From: Lentisalinibacter sediminis
GTDB taxonomy: Bacteria > Pseudomonadota > Gammaproteobacteria > Steroidobacterales > Woeseiaceae
Assembly (NCBI RefSeq): GCF_040706615.1
Contig: NZ_JAPDRF010000005.1
Coordinates: 372,001 to 436,000 of the forward strand
Reading direction: 5' to 3'
DNA length: 64,000 bases
Shown here: in pieces, positions 9,217-17,002 of the stretch
How the letters are laid out: each line of letters begins with the position of its first letter
Numbering within the stretch: position 1 is the stretch's first letter
Made by a program: the position numbers and the translations under genes
Notes under the pieces: generated by a model
Databases searched by the model: none
What the model saw: the letters and a program-made list of their open reading frames with translations, nothing else
What the model was told of the DNA's origin: nothing

Positions 9217-11438
9217 GGAGATTCCTCTTCACCCTGCTGGCGGGCGTCGGTCTGCTGCTGGCGCTCACTGCCCTGCTGTTGCTTACCCAGACCTCCCAGA
9301 GCTCGGAGCAGTTCGATCGGCTCTCCGGCATCACCCTGCTGGTGAACGCAGTGGGCGTCGTCATTCTGATCGTGCTGTTGATCGGCAACCTGGCGCGCCT
9401 GGTGCAGGACCTGCGACATCACGTGCCGGGCGCCAAACTGAAGGGCCGCATGGTGGCGATGTTCATCGGCCTGGCCGTCCTGCCACTGCTGCTGGTCTAC
9501 TACTTCTCCGCCCAGTTCCTGAACCGAGGCATCGACAGCTGGTTCACCGAGGACGTGGAGCAGGGGCTGGAGGACGCGCTGGATCTCTCCCGTGCCGCCC
9601 TCAGCATACAGATGCGCACGAATCTCGATCTCACCCTGCGCTATGCGGAGCGGGCGGAGCTCGTGAGCGAGGCCGCACTGGTCAGCGAGCTCGCCCGCAT
9701 GCGCCGGGACACCGGCGCGCTGGAGGTGACGATGTTCGGCCCCAACAGCCGCATCGTCGCCACCAGCTTCGACCGCTCCCGCCTCGCCGTGCCCGCGCCG
9801 CCGTCCGACGAGATGCTGCTGCAGATCAGTCAGGACCGGCCTTACGTGAGTCTCGATCCGCTGGAGGAAGGCGGCTACCAGATCCGCACCGCGGCGCCGG
9901 TGACCGGCGATGCCCGCACCGGCGAGCGCTACGTGCTGCAGGCCCTCTACCCGGTGACCCAGCGGCTGTCCGCCATGGCCGACAACGTCGGCGATTCGTA
10001 CACCGACTACAAGCGCCAGCTCTACCTGCGCGAACCCCTGAAGCGCACACTGACCCTGACCCTGACGGTGGTGCTGCTGGTCTCCCTGCTCGCCTCGATC
10101 TACGGCGCCTTCTTCTTCTCCCGCCGCCTGGTGGCGCCCATCCAGCAGCTGGTGGCCGGCACCCGGGCCGTGGCGGCCGGAGACTTCGACACCCAGCTGC
10201 CGACCCCGTCCCGGGACGAGATCGGCTTTCTCGTCAATTCCTTCAACGACATGACCCGGAGGCTGGCCGCGGCCCGGGAGACGGCCCGCGACAGTCAGGC
10301 CCAGGTGGAGGCCGAGCGCGCCAACCTCGAGGTCATCCTGGCGCGGCTGTCCACCGGCGTGGTGTCGCTGGAGCCGGACCTGCGCATCCGCACGGCCAAC
10401 CAGGCCGCCGGCGCGATCCTGGGCGTGGATCTCGAGAGCCGCATCGGCGAACTGCTGTCGGAGGTGGCCGAAGGGCGCCCGCTGCTGGAGCAGTTCGTGG
10501 ACGTGGCCCGGGTGCATCTCGCCGCCGCAGAGACCGAGTGGCGCGAGCAGATCGTGCTGCGCGGCGAAGTCGGCCGACGCGTCCTCACCTGTGCCTGCAC
10601 GGCGCTGCCGGCCGAGGACGGCCACACTGCCGGTTTCGTCGTCGTGTTCGACGACATCACGGCGTTGCTGCAGGCCCAGCGCGACGCGGCCTGGGGCGAG
10701 GTGGCGCGTCGCCTCGCCCACGAGATCAAGAATCCGCTGACCCCCATCCAGCTTTCCGCCGAGCGGCTGCGGCAGAAGTACCTCAGGGAGATGCCGCCGG
10801 GCGAGGCGCAGATACTCGACCGCGCGACCCACACGATCGTGCAGCAGGTGGAGGCGATGAAGGAGATGGTGAACGCCTTCTCCGAGTATGCCCGCGCGCC
10901 GGACATGGACATGACCCGGTTCGACCTCAACCAGCTGGTGCGCGAGGTGATCGATCTCTACCGCGCCCAGGACAGGGCCGTGGACATCACGCTGGACCTC
11001 GACACCGGGCTGCCCCTCATCGATGCGGATGCGGGTCGGGTGCGCCAGATCCTGCACAATCTCGCCCGCAACGCCGTCGAGGCACTGGAAGGGCAGGAAA
11101 ACGGCAGAATCGATATCATTACCCGCGCGGAGGAGGATAATGGGGCGAAGCTGGCCACCATCACGGTCGAGGATAACGGTCCGGGATTCCAGGCGGGGCC
11201 GGTGGAACAGGTCTTCGATCCCTACGTCACGTCCAAACCGAAAGGCACGGGTCTCGGACTCGCCATCGTGAAGAAACTGGTGGAGGAACACGCAGGCAGC
11301 ATCCGGGCGGAAAACCGCCACCGCGGCGGGGCGAGGATACGCATCTCGCTGCCGGCCGACGAGGCGAGTCGGGAGCTGATGCTGTCGTCCATGCCGCGGC
11401 GGGGCGAGCGGGGTGACAAACGGAGAGAGAGGGCATGA
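9198..11438 (+). CDS. NtrY-like membrane sensor histidine kinase
   Basis: 746-aa sensor. Two N-terminal membrane segments (about residues 8-30 and 47-70) and a third at 85-105 precede an extracytoplasmic region. A fourth segment near 280-300 leads into HAMP, then a PAS-like domain (about 370-480), then HisKA with RRLAHEIKNPLTPIQLS (His508). The HATPase domain has NLARNAVEAL, DNGPGFQ and GTGLGLAIVKKLVEEH. This arrangement matches NtrY. The start at 9198 overlaps DUF4390 by 19 bp; the stop overlaps the regulator start as ATGA. Its likely partner is the following NtrX-like protein; the signal is unknown. Confidence 0.93.
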   Translation: MAARTLRRFLFTLLAGVGLLLALTALLLLTQTSQSSEQFDRLSGITLLVNAVGVVILIVLLIGNLARLVQDLRHHVPGAKLKGRMVAMFIGLAVLPLLLVYYFSAQFLNRGIDSWFTEDVEQGLEDALDLSRAALSIQMRTNLDLTLRYAERAELVSEAALVSELARMRRDTGALEVTMFGPNSRIVATSFDRSRLAVPAPPSDEMLLQISQDRPYVSLDPLEEGGYQIRTAAPVTGDARTGERYVLQALYPVTQRLSAMADNVGDSYTDYKRQLYLREPLKRTLTLTLTVVLLVSLLASIYGAFFFSRRLVAPIQQLVAGTRAVAAGDFDTQLPTPSRDEIGFLVNSFNDMTRRLAAARETARDSQAQVEAERANLEVILARLSTGVVSLEPDLRIRTANQAAGAILGVDLESRIGELLSEVAEGRPLLEQFVDVARVHLAAAETEWREQIVLRGEVGRRVLTCACTALPAEDGHTAGFVVVFDDITALLQAQRDAAWGEVARRLAHEIKNPLTPIQLSAERLRQKYLREMPPGEAQILDRATHTIVQQVEAMKEMVNAFSEYARAPDMDMTRFDLNQLVREVIDLYRAQDRAVDITLDLDTGLPLIDADAGRVRQILHNLARNAVEALEGQENGRIDIITRAEEDNGAKLATITVEDNGPGFQAGPVEQVFDPYVTSKPKGTGLGLAIVKKLVEEHAGSIRAENRHRGGARIRISLPADEASRELMLSSMPRRGERGDKRRERA

Positions 11439-12808
11439 GTGGCGAACACATACTCGTCGTCGACGACGAGTCGGACATCCGGACACTGATCCGGGAGATC
11501 CTCTCGGACGAAGGTTACGAGGTCACCGCGGCCGCAGACGCCGCCGAGGCGCGAGAGGCGCGCAAGGCGGGCCACCATGACCTGGTGTTGCTGGATGTCT
11601 GGATGCCGGACACCGACGGCATCACCCTGCTGAAGGAGTGGACCCAGCAGCCCGACACCCGGCAGTGCCCGGTGGTGATCATGTCCGGGCACGGTACGGT
11701 GGACACGGCCGTGGAGGCTACCCGGCTCGGCGCGTTCGATTACATCGAGAAGCCGCTGTCGCTGTCGAAGCTGCTGCACACCGTGGAGCGCGCGCTGGAG
11801 TCCGGCAGGAAGAGCGAGCCGCAGCAGATGCGCCGGCTGCTCTCGCCGCTGGCGCCGGTGGGAAAGAGCGAAGCGATGCGAGGTCTGCGCGAACAGGCCC
11901 GCAAGCTCGCCGCGCACGATGCGCCGATGCTGCTGATCGGCGAGTCCGGTTCCGGCCGGGAGGCGTTTGCCCGCTACGTCCACTCCGTCGGTCCCCGCGC
12001 CGCCGCCGAGTACGTGAGCGTGCCCGGCGGCTCGCTGACCGACGACAACGCCGAGGTGCGGCTCTACGGCAGCGAGGAGAATGGCGAGGTCCGCGAGGGA
12101 CTGCTGGACCGTGCGGCGGGCGGCATCCTGTTCGTGAACGAACTCGGTGATGCCAGCCCCGCTGCACAGACCCTGCTGGCGAGCGCGCTGGAGCAGGGCA
12201 GCTACCTGCGCAGGGGCGGTCAGACGACGGTGCCGGTGACCGCCCGCATCATGGCGTCGCTGCCGCAGGACTACGAGCGGCTGCTGGACCGCGGTACGCT
12301 GCGCCGCGACCTGCTGACCCACGTGAACGTGCTCACCCTGCGGGTGCCGCCGCTGCGCGAGTACGCCGAGGACGTGCCGGAGCTGTTGCGCTACTACGCG
12401 GAGAAGCTGGTCGACGCGGAGGGCCTGCCGTTCCGGCGCTTCGGCGTCGCGGCACAGAATCGGCTGCGCAACTATCCGTGGCCGGACAACGTGCGTGAGC
12501 TCAAGAATCTCGTGCACCGGGTGCTCATCAGCGGCGGCGACGAGGAAGTGTCGCTGTCCGAGATCGAGAGCGAGCTGAAGGCCGAGGCGCCAGACGACGA
12601 GCCGCTGGTGAAGCAGGACCTGCTGGCGCTGCCGTTGCGTGAGGCGCGGGAGGCCTTCGAGCGCGCCTATCTCACCCAGCAGCTGATCCTGTGCAACGGC
12701 AAGGTGGGCAAGCTCGCCCAGCGCGTCGGCATGGAGCGCACCCATCTCTATCGCAAGCTGCGCGCGCTGGGGGTGGACTTCCGCCAGGCCGGCGGCGGCG
12801 ACGACTGA
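11435..12808 (+). CDS. NtrX-like response regulator with degenerate sigma54-activator domain
   Basis: 457 aa. The receiver domain (1-122) is intact: VVDDE, phospho-acceptor Asp54, MSGHG and EKP. The central AAA+ domain (about 140-365) aligns with sigma54 activators but has lost its working motifs. Walker A reads GESGSGRE (Arg175 for Lys). Walker B reads ILFVNELGD (Asn235 for the catalytic Asp). The GAFTGA loop is missing; residues 211-222 read YGSEENGEVREG. The FRxDLYYRL arginine-finger segment reads LRRDLLTHV. The Fis-type HTH (KLAQRVGMERTHLYRKL) is intact. It probably binds DNA under phosphorylation control without activating sigma54 polymerase. It is translationally coupled to the NtrY-like kinase. 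Confidence 0.93.
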   Translation: MSGEHILVVDDESDIRTLIREILSDEGYEVTAAADAAEAREARKAGHHDLVLLDVWMPDTDGITLLKEWTQQPDTRQCPVVIMSGHGTVDTAVEATRLGAFDYIEKPLSLSKLLHTVERALESGRKSEPQQMRRLLSPLAPVGKSEAMRGLREQARKLAAHDAPMLLIGESGSGREAFARYVHSVGPRAAAEYVSVPGGSLTDDNAEVRLYGSEENGEVREGLLDRAAGGILFVNELGDASPAAQTLLASALEQGSYLRRGGQTTVPVTARIMASLPQDYERLLDRGTLRRDLLTHVNVLTLRVPPLREYAEDVPELLRYYAEKLVDAEGLPFRRFGVAAQNRLRNYPWPDNVRELKNLVHRVLISGGDEEVSLSEIESELKAEAPDDEPLVKQDLLALPLREAREAFERAYLTQQLILCNGKVGKLAQRVGMERTHLYRKLRALGVDFRQAGGGDD

Positions 12809-12811
12809 GCG

Positions 12812-13363
12812 TCAGGGTCCTTCCGCGAATTCCACGAATCCCTGCATGAATTCCCGCAGGCGCTCGCGGGTCTTCTCGTCCTCGAGCCGGCCGTCTTCGA
12901 TCAGGTCGTGAATCCGTGACACCATGATGCGCGGCCCCGGCCAGATCTGCATGCCGAGTGTTCGCAGCACCGGCAGCCAGGCGGCCTGGCCCAGCACCGT
13001 GCCGAAACCGCCTGGCGAGGCGCCGATGAGCGCCACCGGACGGCCGCCGAAGATGCGGCCGATCTCCTGCGGCGGACGCGACAGCCAGTCCAGGGCGTTC
13101 TTGGCCACCCCGGGTATGGAGTTGTTGTACTCGGGACTCGCGATGACGAGGCCGTCCGAGTCCGCGATGCGCTCCTGCAGCCGGGTGACCGCTTCCGGTA
13201 TGCCCTCCTCCGCCTCCCGGTCGGCGTCGTAGAGCGGGATGTCCGCGATGGACTGCACGTCCAGGCTGCTGCCCGCGGGACCGAGTTCCGCGGCCGCTTC
13301 CAGCAGCGTCCGGTTGAACGAATCGCGCCGCAGGCTGCCGGCGAATCCTGTCAGTCTTGCCAT
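12812..13363 (-). CDS. NADPH-dependent FMN reductase family protein
   Basis: 183-aa flavodoxin-fold oxidoreductase of the ChrR/YieF type. Visible motifs are the phosphate loop GSLRRDSFNRTL near residue 9, the flavin-contacting SPEYNNSIPG and the IGASPGGFGT segment. Such enzymes reduce quinones, chromate or free flavin with NAD(P)H; the substrate cannot be told from sequence. The start (ATG 13363) overlaps the end of the CapA gene by 13 bp, so it is the last gene of the argS-SPOR-capA-reductase run. It converges with the ntrX-like gene with only 3 bp between stops. Confidence 0.92.
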   Translation of the reverse strand: MARLTGFAGSLRRDSFNRTLLEAAAELGPAGSSLDVQSIADIPLYDADREAEEGIPEAVTRLQERIADSDGLVIASPEYNNSIPGVAKNALDWLSRPPQEIGRIFGGRPVALIGASPGGFGTVLGQAAWLPVLRTLGMQIWPGPRIMVSRIHDLIEDGRLEDEKTRERLREFMQGFVEFAEGP

Positions 13364-14586
13364 GCTCTCTCCTCCTGGCCGTCCTCGTCGACGACGGGCG
13401 GCGGTTCGGCGGGATGGACTTTCGGCGCCGGCCGTGCGACCGGCAGCAGGCGTCCGTCCGTCTCGAAGCGCACGCCCGGATTGCCGAAGTCCTGCCGCGA
13501 CAGGCGCGCCATCAGTGCCAGCGCCTCACCCGCCGGATCGATGGTGGGGCCCGACGGCCGGATCTGGCGCGTGGACACCACGCTGCCCTCGACGAACTCG
13601 CCGTTGCCGTCCAGGGTGGTCAAGAGTATCGGTGCGACGCCCTTCAGGCCGGCGACGCTGATGCCGTAGTAGGTGGCGAAGTTGCCGAGGCTGTAGGCGA
13701 TGATGCGTCCCCGGTAGCGCTCCAGCGCGCGCACGACGTGCGGGCCGTGGCCGAAGACGAGGTCGGCGCCTGCATCCACCATCGCCCGCCCGAAGGCCAC
13801 AACGTCGCCGCGGGGCTCGCCGTAGTATTCCTCTTCCGCGAACGGCAGGCGCAGCGCGTCGATACCCTCGGCACCGCCGTGAAAGGACACGATGACGACG
13901 TCGTGCCCGGCAGCGAGGTCGGCCACCATGGCCGTTGCCGTCTCCTCGTTCAGCATGGGATTCGCGCCGCGGGTGCCGGAGAAGGCGACGAAGCCCACCC
14001 GGATGCCGCCCACGTCCATGCTGGCGGTGCTGCCCTCCCGGCCGGAGTGGCGGATGCCCGCCGCATCCAGCGCGGCCATGCTCGCGTCCCGGCCTTCCTC
14101 GCCGAAGTCCCGGGTGTGGTTGTTGGCGAGGCTGAGTGCATCGAAGCCCGCGTCCCGGTACACGCCGGCGTAGCGGGTGGGGGAGCGGAACAGCCAGCAG
14201 GCCGACGGGTTCTTGCACTGCTTGGCGGGCTCGCCGCCGTCGAGCAGCACGCCCTCCAGGTTGCCGATGGCGAGGTCGGCCTGCCGGAGCACCGCCGCCA
14301 CGCCGTCGAAAAAGCCGAGGGCGTCGTCGTCGGGCAGCCGGTTGTCGGGATAGTCGGTGCCGATCATCATGTCGCCGACGGTTGCCACCGTGATGCGCAG
14401 CGCCGAGAGATCGGGTTCGGCTGGTGGCTCGGGCGGCGTCGGCACGGCGGGTGCGGCCGGCGCGTCGGCAGGCGATGGCGCTTCGGCCGGGGCGCCGGAT
14501 TGCGGTGCCGTCGCACAGCCGGCCAGGGAGGCGCACGACAGCGCCGCAACCAGCAGCGAACTGAAGATAGCCGGGCGGGCCTTCAT
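13351..14586 (-). CDS. CapA family lipoprotein
   Basis: 411 aa. The N-terminal signal peptide ends in the lipobox LAGC (Cys ~23), followed by a Pro/Ala linker to about residue 60. The CapA/PgsA-type metallophosphatase-like domain has VGDMMIGTDY, IGNLEGVLL, LANNHTRDFGEEG, VSFHGGAEG and FGHGPHVVRA. The family is named for poly-gamma-glutamate capsule synthesis but is broader, and no other capsule gene is present here. ATG 14586 overlaps the SPOR gene stop as ATGA. It is probably an envelope-anchored hydrolase; the substrate is unknown. Confidence 0.93.
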   Translation of the reverse strand: MKARPAIFSSLLVAALSCASLAGCATAPQSGAPAEAPSPADAPAAPAVPTPPEPPAEPDLSALRITVATVGDMMIGTDYPDNRLPDDDALGFFDGVAAVLRQADLAIGNLEGVLLDGGEPAKQCKNPSACWLFRSPTRYAGVYRDAGFDALSLANNHTRDFGEEGRDASMAALDAAGIRHSGREGSTASMDVGGIRVGFVAFSGTRGANPMLNEETATAMVADLAAGHDVVIVSFHGGAEGIDALRLPFAEEEYYGEPRGDVVAFGRAMVDAGADLVFGHGPHVVRALERYRGRIIAYSLGNFATYYGISVAGLKGVAPILLTTLDGNGEFVEGSVVSTRQIRPSGPTIDPAGEALALMARLSRQDFGNPGVRFETDGRLLPVARPAPKVHPAEPPPVVDEDGQEERAWQD

Positions 14587-15173
14587 TGCTGCGGTACGCG
14601 GATCATGAGCACCTCGATCTTCGCCTCGCGCAACCGGCGGCGCAGGTCGTCGAGCTCGTCCATGTCGGAGACCGGGCCGATGCGCACCCGGTGATAGGTG
14701 CGATCGTCGATGGCGACGCGCTGGATGCGCGAGGGGATGCCCTGCAGCGCGAGCCGCGCCTTCATGCGGTCGGCGTCCTCGAAGGCACTGAACGAGCCGG
14801 CCTGGAGAACGTAGGTGCCGGGCTCGGTGGGGAGATCCGGCCGGTTGTCCGGACGGGCGTGGGGCTCCTCTTCGGGCACCACCACCTCGAAGCGCGGCAG
14901 CATCTCGTAGAAATCGAAACGGGACTCGCTGGCCGCCGGCGTCTCCACCCGCTTCGGTTCCGGCCGCGGCGCCTGCTCTTCCTCCCTGAGGCTTGCGGCC
15001 TCCCGCGGCCGTGGTTCGCCCGCAGGCTCGTCCCGGTCGCTCATCCAGACTGCGGCCGCCACCGAGAGGCCGATGGCCAGGCCGAACAGCATCCACAGCC
15101 AGCCGGGCGCCTGCCGGCTGCGGCTGCTGCTGCGGGAGCTGCGGCGCTTCGTCTTCCGGCGTCGCTGTGCCAT
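14583..15173 (-). CDS. SPOR domain protein (FtsN-like)
   Basis: 196-aa bitopic membrane protein. A very basic cytoplasmic N-terminus (RRRKTKRRSSRSS) is followed by one membrane segment (about 23-43), an acidic/Pro linker, and a C-terminal SPOR domain (GTYVLQAGSFSAFEDADRMK through VRIGPVSDMDELDDLRRRL) that binds denuded septal glycan. Position directly after argS matches FtsN-like division proteins in Pseudomonas and relatives. It lies 2 bp from argS. It may be the cell's FtsN, but SPOR proteins are often multiple. Confidence 0.9.
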   Translation of the reverse strand: MAQRRRKTKRRSSRSSSRSRQAPGWLWMLFGLAIGLSVAAAVWMSDRDEPAGEPRPREAASLREEEQAPRPEPKRVETPAASESRFDFYEMLPRFEVVVPEEEPHARPDNRPDLPTEPGTYVLQAGSFSAFEDADRMKARLALQGIPSRIQRVAIDDRTYHRVRIGPVSDMDELDDLRRRLREAKIEVLMIRVPQQ

Positions 15174-15175
15174 GG

Positions 15176-16924
15176 CTACATCGATTCGGGGGCGGAGACG
15201 CCCAGCAGAGCGAGACCGTTGGCGATGACCTGCCGCGCGGCGAGCACCAGCGTGAGCCGCGCGTTCCGCAGCGCCTCGTCGTCGACGATGAAGGTATGGG
15301 CGTTGTAATAAGTGTGGAACTCGTTGGCCAGGTCCCGCAGGTAGAACACCAGCGTCTGCGGCGCGCGCTTGTCCGCGGCCGCCTCGATCACCTCGGGAAA
15401 ACGGGTGAGTGTGGCGATGAGCGCGCTCTCCTGCTCCTCGGTAAGCTGATCCAGAGAGGCGAGCCCCTGCTCGCGGTCCCAGGCGAGTCCCTTGTCTTCC
15501 AGCTGGCGCATGACGCTCGCCACGCGGGCGTGCGCGTACTGGATGTAGTAGACCGGATTCTCGTTGGAGCGCGATTTCGCCAGCTCCAGGTCGAAGTCCA
15601 GGTGCTGGTCGTTGGAGCGCATGACGTAGAACAGGCGCGCGGCATCGTTGCCCACCTCCTCGCGCAGCTCGCGCAGCGTTACGAACTCGCCGGAGCGGGT
15701 GGACATCTGCATCTTCTCGCCGCCCCGGTAGAGCGTGACGAACTGCACCAGGCGCACCTCCAGCGAGTCGCCGGGCTCGCCCATCGCCTCCAGGCCGGCA
15801 CGCACCCGCGCGATGTAGCCGTGGTGGTCGGCGCCGAGCACGTCCAGCAGCAGGTCGTTGCCGCGCTGGCGCTTGCCGTAGTGGTAGGCGATGTCGCTCG
15901 CGAAATAGGTCTTCTTGCCGTTGTCGCGGACCACCACCCGGTCCTTTTCGTCGCCGTAGTCGGTGGCGCGGAACCAGACGGCGCCGTCGCGCTCGTAGAG
16001 CATGCCGCGATCGCGCAGCCGCTGGAGTGCCTCGTCGATGACACTTTGCTCGGTGAGGCTGGCCTCGGAGAACCAGGTGTCGAATTCCACGCCGAAGCCG
16101 GCGAGGTCGTCACGGATGTCGTCCAGGATGCTCGCGAGCGCATGCCGCCGGACGGTGTCGAAGCCCTCGTCGCCGAGCAGGGTCTGGGCGCGGGCGATCA
16201 GCCCATCGATGCGCGCCTCCTTGTCGCCGTCCGGCGCGTCTTCGGGGAGGTCGCGCAGCACCTCCGCGGCGCCCGCCATGTAGCGGTCGGCCGGCAGCTC
16301 CCGGGCGATGTCGATGATGTAGTCGCCGCGATAGCCAGCGGCCGGGAACGGCAGCGTCTCGCCGTGCAGGCCCAGATAGCGCAGCCAGACGCTGAGGGCG
16401 AGGATCTCCATCTGCCGGCCGGCGTCGTTCACGTAGTACTCGCGGTGCACCGGGTAGCCCGCAGCCTCCAGCAGGTTTGCCACCGTGGCGCCGTAGCTCG
16501 CGTGGCGGCCGTGGCCGACGTGCAGCGGGCCGGTGGGGTTGGCGGAGACGAATTCCACCATCACCCGGGGTGCGTCGCGCTTCTCCCGGCGACCGTAGCA
16601 GCGGGCCTCGGCGAGCACGCGGCCGATCTCGCGCCTGAGCGCCGTCCGGCTCAGGCGGAAGTTGATGAAGCCCGGGCCGGCCACGGAGACCTCCTCCACC
16701 AGCTCGGACTTGGGCAGGCCGGCGATGATGTCGGCGGCGAGTTCCCGGGGGTTGCGGCCCAGACTCTTGGCGAGCCGCAGCGCGACGTTGGTGGCGAAGT
16801 CGCCATGGCGCGGATCGCGGGCGCGCTCGACGTCTGCGCTCACGCTCGCGAGCTCCACCTCGTCGGCGATTTCCGGCCGCGAGGCGAGTGCCGCTTCGAC
16901 CAGTCTGGCGATGGTTTCTTTCAA
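15176..16924 (-). CDS. argS: arginyl-tRNA synthetase
   Basis: Class I synthetase charging tRNA-Arg. The HIGH-type motif appears in SANPTGPLHVGHGRHA, the KMS-like region is KMQMSTRSGEFVTL, and the C-terminal anticodon-binding domain ends in GLALLGVSAPESM. The start is uncertain. TTG 16924 gives the usual LKETIARLVEAAL beginning (582 aa, a normal length). TTG 16963 would add 13 residues. No strong Shine-Dalgarno site precedes either. It sits between priA and the SPOR gene, a common gammaproteobacterial order. Confidence 0.97.
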   Translation of the reverse strand: MKETIARLVEAALASRPEIADEVELASVSADVERARDPRHGDFATNVALRLAKSLGRNPRELAADIIAGLPKSELVEEVSVAGPGFINFRLSRTALRREIGRVLAEARCYGRREKRDAPRVMVEFVSANPTGPLHVGHGRHASYGATVANLLEAAGYPVHREYYVNDAGRQMEILALSVWLRYLGLHGETLPFPAAGYRGDYIIDIARELPADRYMAGAAEVLRDLPEDAPDGDKEARIDGLIARAQTLLGDEGFDTVRRHALASILDDIRDDLAGFGVEFDTWFSEASLTEQSVIDEALQRLRDRGMLYERDGAVWFRATDYGDEKDRVVVRDNGKKTYFASDIAYHYGKRQRGNDLLLDVLGADHHGYIARVRAGLEAMGEPGDSLEVRLVQFVTLYRGGEKMQMSTRSGEFVTLRELREEVGNDAARLFYVMRSNDQHLDFDLELAKSRSNENPVYYIQYAHARVASVMRQLEDKGLAWDREQGLASLDQLTEEQESALIATLTRFPEVIEAAADKRAPQTLVFYLRDLANEFHTYYNAHTFIVDDEALRNARLTLVLAARQVIANGLALLGVSAPESM

Positions 16925-17002
16925 GTCCGGTCCCCGGGAATCAGGCGAGAGAGCAATGCGCAATACTACCCGTTCACAGTGCCGTCCCGCATCCGGCGGC
17001 GC

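Noticed and set aside
13351..14586. CapA gene as part of a poly-gamma-glutamate capsule locus
   Set aside because: No capB, capC or other polymer synthesis gene is near; the neighbours are argS, a SPOR protein and a flavin reductase.
15176..16963. Upstream TTG start for argS at 16963
   Set aside because: It adds 13 residues not typical of ArgS N-termini and has no better ribosome-binding site than TTG 16924; kept as an alternative only.
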